Source: Saccoglossus kowalevskii | Lineage: Eukaryota; Hemichordata; Enteropneusta; Harrimaniidae | Assembly: GCF_000003605.2 (NCBI RefSeq) | Contig: NW_003114315.1 | Span: forward strand, 1-20,101 | Direction of reading: 5' to 3' | Length of the DNA stretch: 20,101 nucleotides | Shown here: piece by piece, positions 10,859-20,101 of the stretch | Position numbering within the stretch: the first letter of the stretch is position 1 | How the letters are laid out: each line of letters begins with the position of its first letter | Position numbers and translations under genes: made by a program | Notes under the pieces: generated by a model | What the model was told of the DNA's origin: nothing | Seen by the model: the letters and a program-made list of their open reading frames with translations, nothing else | Database searches by the model: none

Positions 10859-12498
10859 GGCAGGCAGATTCCAATAATACCTACGTGAGGATTTGACAGA
10901 TTCCAATAATACCTACGTGAGGATTTGACAGACTCCCATAATACCTACGTGAGCATTTGGCAGATTCCCATAATACCTACGTGAGCATTTGACAGATTAC
11001 CATAATGCCTACGTAAGCATTTGGCAGATTCCTATAATACCTACGTGAGCATTTGGAAGATTCCAATAATACCTACGTGAGGATTTGAGAGATTCCCATA
11101 ATACCAACGCGAGGATTTGACAGATTCCCATAATACCTACGTAAGCATTCGGCAGGCAGATTCCAATAATACCTACGTGAGGATTTGACAGATTCCAATA
11201 ATACCTACGTGAGGATTTTACAGATTACCATGATATCTACGTGAGCATTTGACAGATTCCCATAATACCTACGTGAGCATTTGACAGATTACCATAATGC
11301 CAACGTGAGGATTTGACAGATTCCCATAATACCTACGTGAGCATTTGGCAGATTCCCATAATACCTACGTGAGCATTTTACAGACTCCCATATACCTACG
11401 TGAGCATTTGGCAGATTCCCATAATACTTACGTGAGCATTTGACAGATTACCATAATACCTACGTGAGCATTTGACAGATTCCTATAATACCTACGTGAG
11501 CATTTGACAGATTCCCAAAATACCTACGTGAGCATTTGACAGACACCCATAATACTACGTGAGCATTTGGCAGATTCCCATAATACTACATGAGCATTTG
11601 ACAGATTACCATAATGCTACGTAAGCATTTGGCAGATTCCTATAATACCTACGTGAGGATTTGACAGATTCCCCTAATACCTACGTGAGCATTTGGCAGA
11701 TTCCCATAATACCTACGTGAGCATTTGGAAGATTCCAATAATACCTACGTGAGGATTTGAGAGATTCCCATAATACCAACGCGAGGATTTGACAGATTCC
11801 CATAATACCTACGTAAGCATTCGGCAGGCAGATTCCAATAATACCTACGTGAGGATTTGACAGATTCCAATAATACCTACGTGAGGATTTGACAGATTAC
11901 CATGATATCTACGTGAGCATTTGACAGATTCCCATAATACCTACGTGAGCATTTGACAGATTACCATAATGCCAACGTGAGGATTTGACAGATTCCCATA
12001 ATACCTACGTGAGCATTTGGCAGATTCCCATAATACCTACGTGAGCATTTGACAAATTCCCATAATACCTACGTGAGCATTTGGCAGATTCCCATAATAC
12101 CTACATGAGCATTTGACAGATTACCATAATACCTACGTGAGCATTTGACAGATTCCTATAATACCTACGTGAGCATTTGACAGATTCCCATAATACCTAC
12201 GTGAGCATTTGACAGACTCCCATAATACCTCTGTGAGCATTTGGCAGATTCCCATAATACCTACGTGTGCATTTGACAGATTACCATAATGCCTACGTAA
12301 GCATTTGGCAGATTCCTATAATACCTACGTGAGGATTTGACAGATTCCAATAATACCTACGTGAGCATTTGGCAGATTCCCATAATACCTACGTGAGCAT
12401 TTGGAAGATTCCAATAATACCTACGTGAGGATTTGACAGATTCCCATAATACCTACGCGAGGATTTGACAGATTCCCATAATACCTACGTAAGCATTT
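10859..12498. repeat. Transitional higher-order blocks (292+672+676)
   Basis: Markers at 10859, 11151, 11823 and 12499. The first block is a fourth 292-bp cassette (with GACTCCC). The second (11151-11822) is 672 bp = 21 monomers plus 4 minus 4 and carries the indel cluster of 11389-11615. The third (11823-12498, 676 bp) matches the 676-bp blocks at 13239 and 16655. The shared rare tag CTCTGTGAGC is at 12229, 13645 and 17061, offsets 1416 and 3416 bp. Confidence 0.83.
11387..11618. other. Second cluster of 1-bp deletions and unusual substitutions
   Basis: Four monomers lack one base: CCCATATACC near 11387, AATACTACG near 11532, AATACTACATG near 11583 and AATGCTACG near 11613. Two nearby substitutions, CCCAAAATACC (11515) and GACACCCAT (11542), are also unique. 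Every loss is in a doublet. Together with 5841-5945 it has the look of low-quality consensus, though a real degenerate patch is possible. Confidence 0.78.
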
Positions 12499-15400
12499 GG
12501 CAGGCAGATTCCAATAATACCTACGTGAGGATTTGACAGATTCCAATAATACCTTCGTGAGGATTTGACAGATTACCATGATATCTACGTGAGCATTTGA
12601 CAAATTCCTATAATACCTACGTGAGCATTCGGCAGATTCCCATAATACCTACGTGAGCATTTGACAGATTCCCATAATACATACGTGAGCATTTGACAGA
12701 TTACCATAATGCCAACGTGAGGATTTGACAGATTCCCATAATACCTACGTGAGCATTTGGCAGATTCCCATAATACCTACGTGAGCATTTTACAGACTCC
12801 CATAATACCTACGTGAGCATTTGGCAGATTCCCATAATACCTACGTGAGCATTTGACAGATTACCATAATACCTACGTGAGCATTTGACAGATTCCTATA
12901 ATACCTACGTGAGCATTTGACAGATTCCCATAATACCTACGTGAGCATTTGACAGACTCCCATAATACCTACGTGAGCATTTGGCAGATTCCCATAATAC
13001 CTACATGAGCATTTGACAGATTACCATAATGCCTACGTAAGCATTTGGCAGATTCCTATAATACCTACGTGAGGATTTGACAGATTCCCATAATACCTAC
13101 GTGAGCATTTGGCAGATTCCCATAATACCTACGTGAGCATTTGGAAGATTCCAATAATACCTACGTGAGGATTTGAGAGATTCCCATAATACCAACGCGA
13201 GGATTTGACAGATTCCCATAATACCTACGTAAGCATTCGGCAGGCAGATTCCAATAATACCTACGTGAGGATTTGACAGATTCCAATAATACCTACGTGA
13301 GGATTTGACAGATTACCATGATATCTACGTGAGCATTTGACAGATTCCCATAATACCTACGTGAGCATTTGACAGATTACCATAATGCCAACGTGAGGAT
13401 TTGACAGATTCCCATAATACCTACGTGAGCATTTGGCAGATTCCCATAATACCTACGCGAGCATTTGACAAATTCCCATAATACCTACGTGAGCATTTGG
13501 CAGATTCCCATAATACCTACATGAGCATTTGACAGATTACCATAATACCTACGTGAGCATTTGACAGATTCCTATAATACCTACGTGAGCATTTGACAGA
13601 TTCCCATAATACCTACGTGAGCATTTGACAGACTCCCATAATACCTCTGTGAGCATTTGGCAGATTCCCATAATACCTACGTGTGCATTTGACAGATTAC
13701 CATAATGCCTACGTAAGCATTTGGCAGATTCCTATAATACCTACGTGAGGATTTGACAGATTCCAATAATACCTACGTGAGCATTTGGCAGATTCCCATA
13801 ATACCTACGTGAGCATTTGGAAGATTCCAATAATACCTACGTGAGGATTTGACAGATTCCCATAATACCTACGCGAGGATTTGACAGATTCCCATAATAC
13901 CTACGTAAGCATTTGGCAGGCAGATTCCAATAATACCTACTTGAGGATTTGACAGATTCCAATAATACCTACGTGAGGATTTGACAGATTACCATGATAT
14001 CTACGTGAGCATTTGACAAATTCCCATAATACCTACGTGAGCATTTGGCAGATTCCCATAATACCTACGTGAGCATTTGACAGATTACCATAATACCTAC
14101 GTGAGCATTTGACAGATTCCTATAATACCTAAGTGAGCATTTGACAGATTCCCATAATACCTACGTGAGCATTTGACAGACTCCCATAATACCTACGTGA
14201 GCATTTGGCAGATTCCCATAATACCTACGTGAGCATTTGACAGATTACCATAATGCCTACGTAAGCATTTGGCAGATTCCTATAATACCTACGTGAGGAT
14301 TTGACAGATTCCCATAATACCTACGTGAGCATTAGGAAGATTCCAATAATACCTACGTGAGGATTTGACAGATTCCCATAATACCTAGGCGAGGATTTGA
14401 CAGATTCCCATAATACCTACGTAAGCATTTGGCAGGCAGATTCCAATAATACCTACGTGAGGATTTGACAGATTCCAATAATACCTACGTGAGGATTTGA
14501 CAGACTCCCATAATACCTACGTGAGCATTTGGCAGATTCCCATAATACCTACGTGAGCATTTGACAGATTACCATAATGCCTACGTAAGCATTTGGCAGA
14601 TTCCTATAATACCTACGTGAGCATTTGGAAGATTCCAATAATACCTACGTGAGGATTTGAGAGATTCCCATAATACCAACGCAAGGATTTGACAGATTCC
14701 CATAATACCTACGTAAGCATTCGGCAGGCAGATTCCAATAATACCTACGTGAGGATTTGACAGATTCCAATAATACCTACGTGAGGATTTTACAGATTAC
14801 CATGATATCTACGTGAGCATTTGACAGATTCCCATAATACCTACGTGAGCATTTGACAGATTACCATAATGCCAACCTGAGGATTTGACAGATTCCCATA
14901 ATACCTACGTGAGCATTTGGCAGATTCCCATAATACCTACGTGAGCATTTTACAGACTCCCATAATACCTACGTGAGCATTTGGCAGATTCCCATAATAC
15001 CTACGTGAGCATTTGACAGATTACCATAATACCTACGTGAGCATTTTACAGACTCCCATAATACCTACGTGAGAATTTGGCAGATTCCCATAATACCTAC
15101 ATGAGCATTTGACAGATTACCATAATACCTACGTGAGCATTTGACAGATTCCTATAATACCTACGTGAGCATTTGACAGATTCCCATAATACCTACATGA
15201 GCATTTGACAGACTCCCATAATACCTACCTGAGCATTTGACAGATTACCATAATACCTATGTGAGCATTTGACAGATTACCATAATGCCTACTTAAGCAA
15301 TTGGCAGATTCCTATAATACCTACGTGAGGATTTGACAGATTCCCATAATACCTACGTGAGCATTTGGCAGATTCCCATAATACCTACGTGAGCATTTGG

Positions 15401-15914
15401 AAGATTCCAATAATACCTACGTTAGGATTTGACAGATTCCCATAATACCTAGGCGAGGATTTGACAGATTCCCATAATACCTATGTAAGCATTTGGCAGG
15501 CAGATTCCAATAATACCTATGTGAGGATTTGACAGATTCCAATAATACCTACGTGAGGATTTGACAGATTACCATGATATCTACGTGAGCATTTGACAAA
15601 TTCCCATAATACTTACGTGAGCATTCGGCAGATTCCCATAATACCTACGTGAGCATTTGACAGATTACCATAATACCTACGTGAGCATTTGACAGATTCC
15701 TATAATACCTACGTGAGCATTTGACAGATTCCCATAATACCTACGTGAGCATTTGACAGACTCCCATAATACCTACGTGAGCATTTGGCAGATTCCCATA
15801 ATACCTACGTGAGCATTTGACAGATTACCATAATGCCTACGTAAGCATTTGGCAGATTCCTATAATACCTACGTGAGCATTTGGAAGATTCCCATAATAC
15901 CTACGTAAGCATTT
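12499..15914. repeat. 3416-bp super-unit, full copy
   Basis: Six cassettes, 740+676+516+292+772+420 bp, bounded by markers at 12499, 13239, 13915, 14431, 14723, 15495 and 15915. The next super-unit repeats 740+676 with all tags at +3416 bp (CTCTGTGAGC 13645 to 17061, ACCTAAGTGAGC 14127 to 17543). Its last 2000 bp equal the unit at 8859-10858. This is the largest intact repeating period I can establish in the window. Confidence 0.88.
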
Positions 15915-18394
15915 GGCAGGCAGATTCCAATAATACCTACGTGAGGATTTGACAGATTCCAATAATACCTTCGTGAGGATTTGACAGATTACCATGATAT
16001 CTACATGAGCATTTGACAAATTCCCATAATACCTATGTGAGCATTCGGCATATTCCCATAATACCTACGTGAGCATTTGACAGATTCCCATAATACCTAC
16101 GTGAGCATTTGACAGATTACCATAATGCCAACGTGAGGATTTGACAGATTCCCATAATACCTACGTGAGCATTTGGCAGATTCCCATAATACCTACGTGA
16201 GCATTTTACAGACTCCCATAATACCTACGTGAGCATTTGGCAGATTCCCATAATACCTACGTGAGCATTTGACAGATTACCATAATACCTACGTGAGCAT
16301 TTGACAGATTCCCATAATACCTACGTGAGCATTTGACAGATTCCCATAATACCTACGTGAGCATTTGACAGACTCCCATAATACCTACGTGAGCATTTGG
16401 CAGATTCCCATAATACCTACATGAGCATTTGACAGATTACCATAATGCCTACGTAAGCATTTGGCAGATTCCTATAATACCTACGTGAGGATTTGACAGA
16501 TTCCCATAATACCTACGTGAGCATTTGGCAGATTCCCATAATACCTACGTGAGCATTTGGAAGATTCCAATAATACCTACGTGAGGATTTGAGAGATTCC
16601 CATAATACCAACGCGAGGATTTGACAGATTCCCATAATACCTACGTAAGCATTCGGCAGGCAGATTCCAATAATACCTACGTGAGGATTTGACAGATTCC
16701 AATAATACCTACGTGAGGATTTGACAGATTACCATGATATCTACGTAAGCATTTGACAGATTCCCATAATACCTACGTGAGCATTTGACAGATTACCATA
16801 ATGCCAACGTGAGGATTTGACAGATTCCCATAATACCTACGTGAGCATTTGGCAGATTCCCATAATACCTACGTGAGCATTTGACAAATTCTCATAATAC
16901 CTACGTGAGCATTTGGCAGATTCCCATAATACCTACATGAGCATTTGACAGATTACCATAATACCTACGTGAGCATTTGACAGATTCCTATAATACCTAC
17001 GTGAGCATTTGACAGATTCCCATAATACCTACGTGAGCATTTGACAGACTCCCATAATACCTCTGTGAGCATTTGGCAGATTCCCATAATACCTACGTGT
17101 GCATTTGACAGATTACCATAATGCCTACGTAAGCATTTGGCAGATTCCTATAATACCTACGTGAGGATTTGACAGATTCCAATAATACCTTCGTGAGCAT
17201 TTGGCAGATTCCCATAATACCTACGTGAGCATTTGGAAGATTCCAATAATACCTACGTGAGGATTTGACAGATTCCCATAATACCTACGCGAGGATTTGA
17301 CAGATTCCCATAATACCTACGTAAGCATTTGGCAGGCAGATTCCAATAATACCTACTTGAGGATTTGACAGATTCCAATAATACCTACGTGAGGATTTGA
17401 CAGATTACCATGATATCTACGTGAGCATTTGACAAATTCCCATAATACCTACGTGAGCATTTGGCAGATTCCCATAATACCTACGTGAGCATTTGACAGA
17501 TTACCATAATACCTACGTGAGCATTTGACAGATTCCTATAATACCTAAGTGAGCATTTGACAGATTCCCATAATACCTACGTGAGCATTTGACAGATTAC
17601 CATAATACCTACGTGAGCATTTGACAGATTCCTATAATACCTACGTGAGCATTTGACAGATTCCCATAATACCTACGTGAGCATTTGACAGACTCCCATA
17701 ATACCTACGTGAGCATTTGACAGATTACCATAATACCTATGTGAGCATTTGACAGATTACCATAATGCCTACGTAAGCATTTGGCAGATTCCTATAATAC
17801 CTACGTGAGGATTTGACAGATTCCCATAATACCTACGTGAGCATTTGGCAGATTCCCATAATACCTACTTGAGCATTTGGAAGATTCCAATAATACCTAC
17901 GTGAGGATTTGACAGATTCCCATAATACCTAGGCGAGGATTTGACAGATTCCCATAATACCTATGTAAGCATTTGGCAGGCAGATTCCAATAATACCTAC
18001 GTGAGGATTTGACAGATTCCAATAATACCTACGTGAGGATTTGACAGATTACCATGATATCTACGTGAGCATTTGACAAATTCCCATAATACCTACTTGA
18101 GCATTCGGCAGATTCGCATAATACCTACGTGAGCATTTGACAGATTACCATAATACCTACGTGAGCATTTGACAGATTCCTATAATACCTACGTGAGCAT
18201 TTGACAGATTCCCATAATACCTACGTGAGCATTTGACAGACTCCCATAATACCTACGTGAGCATTTGGCAGATTCCCATAATACCTACGTGAGCATTTGA
18301 CAGATTACCATAATGCCTACGTAAGCATTTGGCAGATTCCTATAATACCTACGTGAGCATTTGGAAGATTCCCATAATACCTACGTAAGCATTT
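15915..18394. repeat. 3416-bp super-unit, copy with 936-bp internal deletion
   Basis: Cassettes are 740+676+644+420 bp = 2480 bp, exactly 936 bp shorter than the full copy. The offset to the full copy is 3416 bp up to about 17590 and 2480 bp after it. The missing part corresponds to about 14174-15110, which removed the end of the 516-bp cassette, the whole 292-bp cassette and the start of the 772-bp cassette. Both sides of the join read GAGCATTTGACAGATT, so exchange between identical monomer ends is the likely mechanism. Confidence 0.85.
17582..17598. other. Junction of the 936-bp deletion in the super-unit
   Basis: Upstream sequence follows 14140-14174 of the full copy. Downstream sequence follows 15110 onward, where GATTACC with CCTACG is next instead of GACTCCC. 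The deletion spans 29 monomers plus two 4-base insertions (29 x 32 + 8 = 936), so register stayed intact. The exact breakpoint cannot be placed within the shared sequence. Confidence 0.75.
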
Positions 18395-19134
18395 GGCAGG
18401 CAGATTCCAATAATACCTACGTGAGGATTTGACAGATTCCAATAATACCTTCGTGAGGATTTGACAGATTACCATGATATCTACGTGAGCATTTGACAAA
18501 TTCCCATAATACCTACGTGAGCATTCGGCAGATTCCCATAATACCTACGTGAGCATTTGACAGATTCCCATAATACCTACGTGAGCATTTGACAGATTAC
18601 CATAATGCCAACGTGAGGATTTGACAGATTCCCATAATACCTACGTGAGCATTTGGCAGATTCCCATAATACCTGCGTGAGCATTTTACAGACTCCCATA
18701 ATACCTACGTGAGCATTTGGCAGATTCCCATAATACCTACATGAGCATTTGACAGATTACCATAATACCTACGTGAGCATTTGACAGATTCCTATAATAC
18801 CTACGTGAGCATTTGACAGATTCCCATAATACCTACGTGAGCATTTGACAGACTCCCATAATACCTACGTGAGCATTTGGCAGATTCCCATAATACCTAC
18901 ATGAGCATTTGACAGATTACCATAATGCCTACGTAAGCATTTGGCAGATTCCTATAATACCTACGTGAGGATTTGACAGATTCCCATAGTACCTACGTGA
19001 GCATTTGGCAGATTCCCATAATACCTACGTGAGCATTTGGAAGATTCCAATAATACCTACGTGAGCATTTGACAGATTCCCATAATACCTAGGCGAGGAT
19101 TTGACAGATTCCCATAATACCTACGTAAGCATTT
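18395..19134. repeat. 740-bp cassette, third super-unit start
   Basis: It starts like the cassettes at 12499 and 15915 (ACCTTCGTGAGG in the second unit, GATATC at +81) and has the same 740-bp length. Its end differs: TAGGCGAGG and ATTTGGCAGGTAG instead of CCAACGCGAGG and ATTCGGCAGGCAG. It is therefore a recombinant whose last ~100 bp come from another cassette class. The closing marker is the only one with GGTAG. Confidence 0.8.
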
Positions 19135-19982
19135 GGCAGGTAGATTCCAATAATACCTACGTGAGGATTTGACAGATTCCAATAATACCTACGTGAGGAT
19201 TTGACAGATTACCATGATATCTACGTGAGCATTTGACAAATTCCCATAATACCTATGTGAGCATTCGGCAGATTCCCATAATACCTACGTGAGCATTTTA
19301 CAGACTCCCATAATACCTACGTGAGCATTTGGCAGATTCCCATAATACCTACGTGAGCATTTGACAGATTACCATAATGCCAACGTGAGGATTTGACAGA
19401 TTCCCATAATACCTACGTGAGCATTTGGCAGATTCCCATAATACCTACGTGAGCATTTGACAGATTCCCATAATACCTACGTGAGCATTTTACAGACTCC
19501 CATAATACCTACGTGAGCATTTGGCAGATTCCCATAATATCTACGTGAGCATTTGACAGATTACCATAATGCCAACGTGAGCATTTGACAGATTCCCATA
19601 ATACCTACGTGAACATTTGGCAGATTCCCATAATACCTACGTGAGCATTTGAGAGATTCCCATAATACCTACGTGAGCATTTGGCAGATTCCCATAATAT
19701 CTACGTGAGCATTTGACAGATTACCATAATGCCAACGTGAGGATTTGACAGATTCCCATAATACCTACGTGAGCATTTGGCAGATTCCCATAATACCTAC
19801 GTGAGCATTTGAGAGATTCCCATAATATCTACGTGAGCATTTGACAGATTACCATAATGCCAACGTGAGGATTTGACAGATTCCCATAATACCTACGTGA
19901 GCATTTGGCAGATTCCCATAATACCTATGTGAGCATTTGGCAGATTCCCATAATACCTACGTGAACATTTGACAGATTACCA
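19135..19982. repeat. Terminal stretch of the array with short-period local amplification
   Basis: After the last 36-bp marker and GATATC (19216) the cassette order breaks down. TAATGCCAACG units recur with AAT at 19376, 19568, 19728 and 19856, spacings of 192, 160 and 128 bp (6, 5 and 4 monomers). GAGAGATTCCC units (near 19651 and 19811) and CATAATATCTACG units are shared between these short cycles. Two units carry GTGAACATTT (near 19611 and 19963), a change not seen elsewhere. The array stops at base 7 of a unit. Confidence 0.8.
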
Positions 19983-20101
19983 CTAAAACAGTTTCATAAC
20001 AACAAAGAGAAATAATAAAGCTAATTCAGTGTTTACACAAGATATTATGTTACCGGGCATGCCTTGAAACAATTACATCACTTTTGAAACGTTATGATGT
20101 A
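19983..20101. other. Non-repetitive right flank
   Basis: Starting after GATTACCA the 32-bp pattern is lost and does not return. The 119 bp are A/T-rich, with no similarity to the monomer that I can see, no open frame worth calling, and no terminal inverted repeat or poly-A tract. An AATAAA hexamer is present at 20014-20019 and GGGCATGCCT at 20055-20064, both short enough to be chance. It could be ordinary intergenic or intronic DNA. It is the only part of the window suited as a unique anchor. Confidence 0.85.

Larger units (their letters stand above)
1..19982. repeat. 32-bp tandem satellite/minisatellite array, right edge included
   Basis: Continuous head-to-tail array of a 32-bp unit. Counting from the A of ATTCC as unit base 1, frequent variation is at base 4 (C/A), base 6 (C/A/T), base 19 (T/C), base 20 (G/A), base 23 (C/G) and base 29 (A/G); the rest is highly conserved. 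The first unit is 33 bp (one extra A near base 18). The unit starting at 34 and the last partial unit starting at 19976 differ in phase by exactly the sum of visible indels, giving 621 complete units plus 7 bp (19976-19982). The left end lies outside the window. No promoter, gene or transposon end was seen inside it. Satellite DNA of a eukaryote is the likeliest identity; I do not recognise the family or species. Confidence 0.97.
4401..19982. repeat. Distal domain: higher-order repeat with 36-bp marker units
   Basis: Same 32-bp monomer, now in fixed multi-monomer orders. The markers are 27 units with GGCAGGCAG at bases 4445, 4993, 5445, 6021, 6313, 7085, 7505, 8439, 8859, 9375, 9667, 10439, 10859, 11151, 11823, 12499, 13239, 13915, 14431, 14723, 15495, 15915, 16655, 17331, 17975, 18395 and 19135 (the last reads GGCAGGTAG). 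Spacings are whole monomers plus 4, and several lengths recur many times. Typical tags inside cassettes are CATGATATCT, TAATGCCTACGTAAGC, TAATGCCAACG, GACTCCC and TTGGAAG units in constant order. Confidence 0.93.

Noticed and set aside
4445-19143. CENP-B box or other known centromere motif in the ATTCGGCAGG units
   Set aside because: The unit lacks the TTCG...A..CGGG core arrangement of the CENP-B box. Centromere function cannot be argued from the sequence.
1-19982. CRISPR array
   Set aside because: The 32-bp period is near a CRISPR repeat length, but units are directly adjacent with no spacers, and no cas gene is present.
1-19982. Telomeric or subtelomeric repeat
   Set aside because: No TTAGGG-like, TTTAGGG-like or similar short G-rich runs appear on either strand, and the monomer is not G-rich.
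1-19982. Intrinsically curved DNA from phased A-tracts
   Set aside because: The unit length suits helical phasing, but the monomer has no run of four or more A or T, only AATAATA and ATTT.
20014-20019. AATAAA polyadenylation signal in the flank
   Set aside because: It is an isolated hexamer in A/T-rich DNA with no gene upstream.
20055-20064. GGGCATGCCT, a match to the p53 half-site consensus
   Set aside because: It is a single 10-base half-site with no second half next to it, and the host is unknown; chance is enough to explain it.

Overview
The window is almost entirely one tandem-repeat array. From base 1 to base 19982 it is built from a 32-bp monomer. The consensus, read on the + strand, has first half ATTCCCATAATACCTA and second half CGTGAGCATTTGACAG, about 41% G+C. 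The array enters from the left edge and stops at base 19982, seven bases into a unit. Only the last ~119 bp (19983-20101) are non-repetitive. I find no gene, RNA gene, transposon, CRISPR array or prokaryotic signal. The size of the array, its layered higher-order structure and the lack of coding capacity point to eukaryotic satellite or large minisatellite DNA. The species cannot be told from the sequence.

The array has two domains. The proximal domain (1 to ~4400) has only plain monomers. It carries a ~0.8-kb tandem duplication (about 322-1121 and 1122-1940), a middle segment rich in GTAAGC-type monomers (about 2160-3329), and a ~1.07-kb copy of its own beginning (98 to ~1170 copied to 3330 to ~4400, offset 3232 bp = 101 monomers). 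The distal domain (~4401-19982) is a higher-order repeat. It is punctuated by 27 monomers of 36 bp that carry a 4-bp tandem duplication (GGCAGGCAG in place of GGCAG). Distances between these markers come from a small recurring set (292, 420, 516, 676, 740, 772 bp, each a whole number of monomers plus 4), so the markers divide the array into re-used cassettes.

Cassettes combine into larger units. A 3416-bp unit (740+676+516+292+772+420) occupies 12499-15914. It recurs from 15915 with one internal 936-bp deletion (15915-18394) and starts a third time at 18395. A 2000-bp section (8859-10858) is repeated exactly 5056 bp downstream (13915-15914). Two places in the distal domain (about 5720-5860 and 7850-8085) hold monomer strings otherwise seen only in the proximal domain, which suggests exchange between domains.

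Register is kept very strictly. Starting from the first monomer (33 bp), the 27 four-base insertions and three small clusters of 1-bp indels account exactly for the phase of the last unit, giving 621 complete monomers. Minus-strand open frames of up to 89 codons are by-products of the repeat and are not annotated as genes. All identity statements come from reading by eye and from coordinate arithmetic; no alignment was run.
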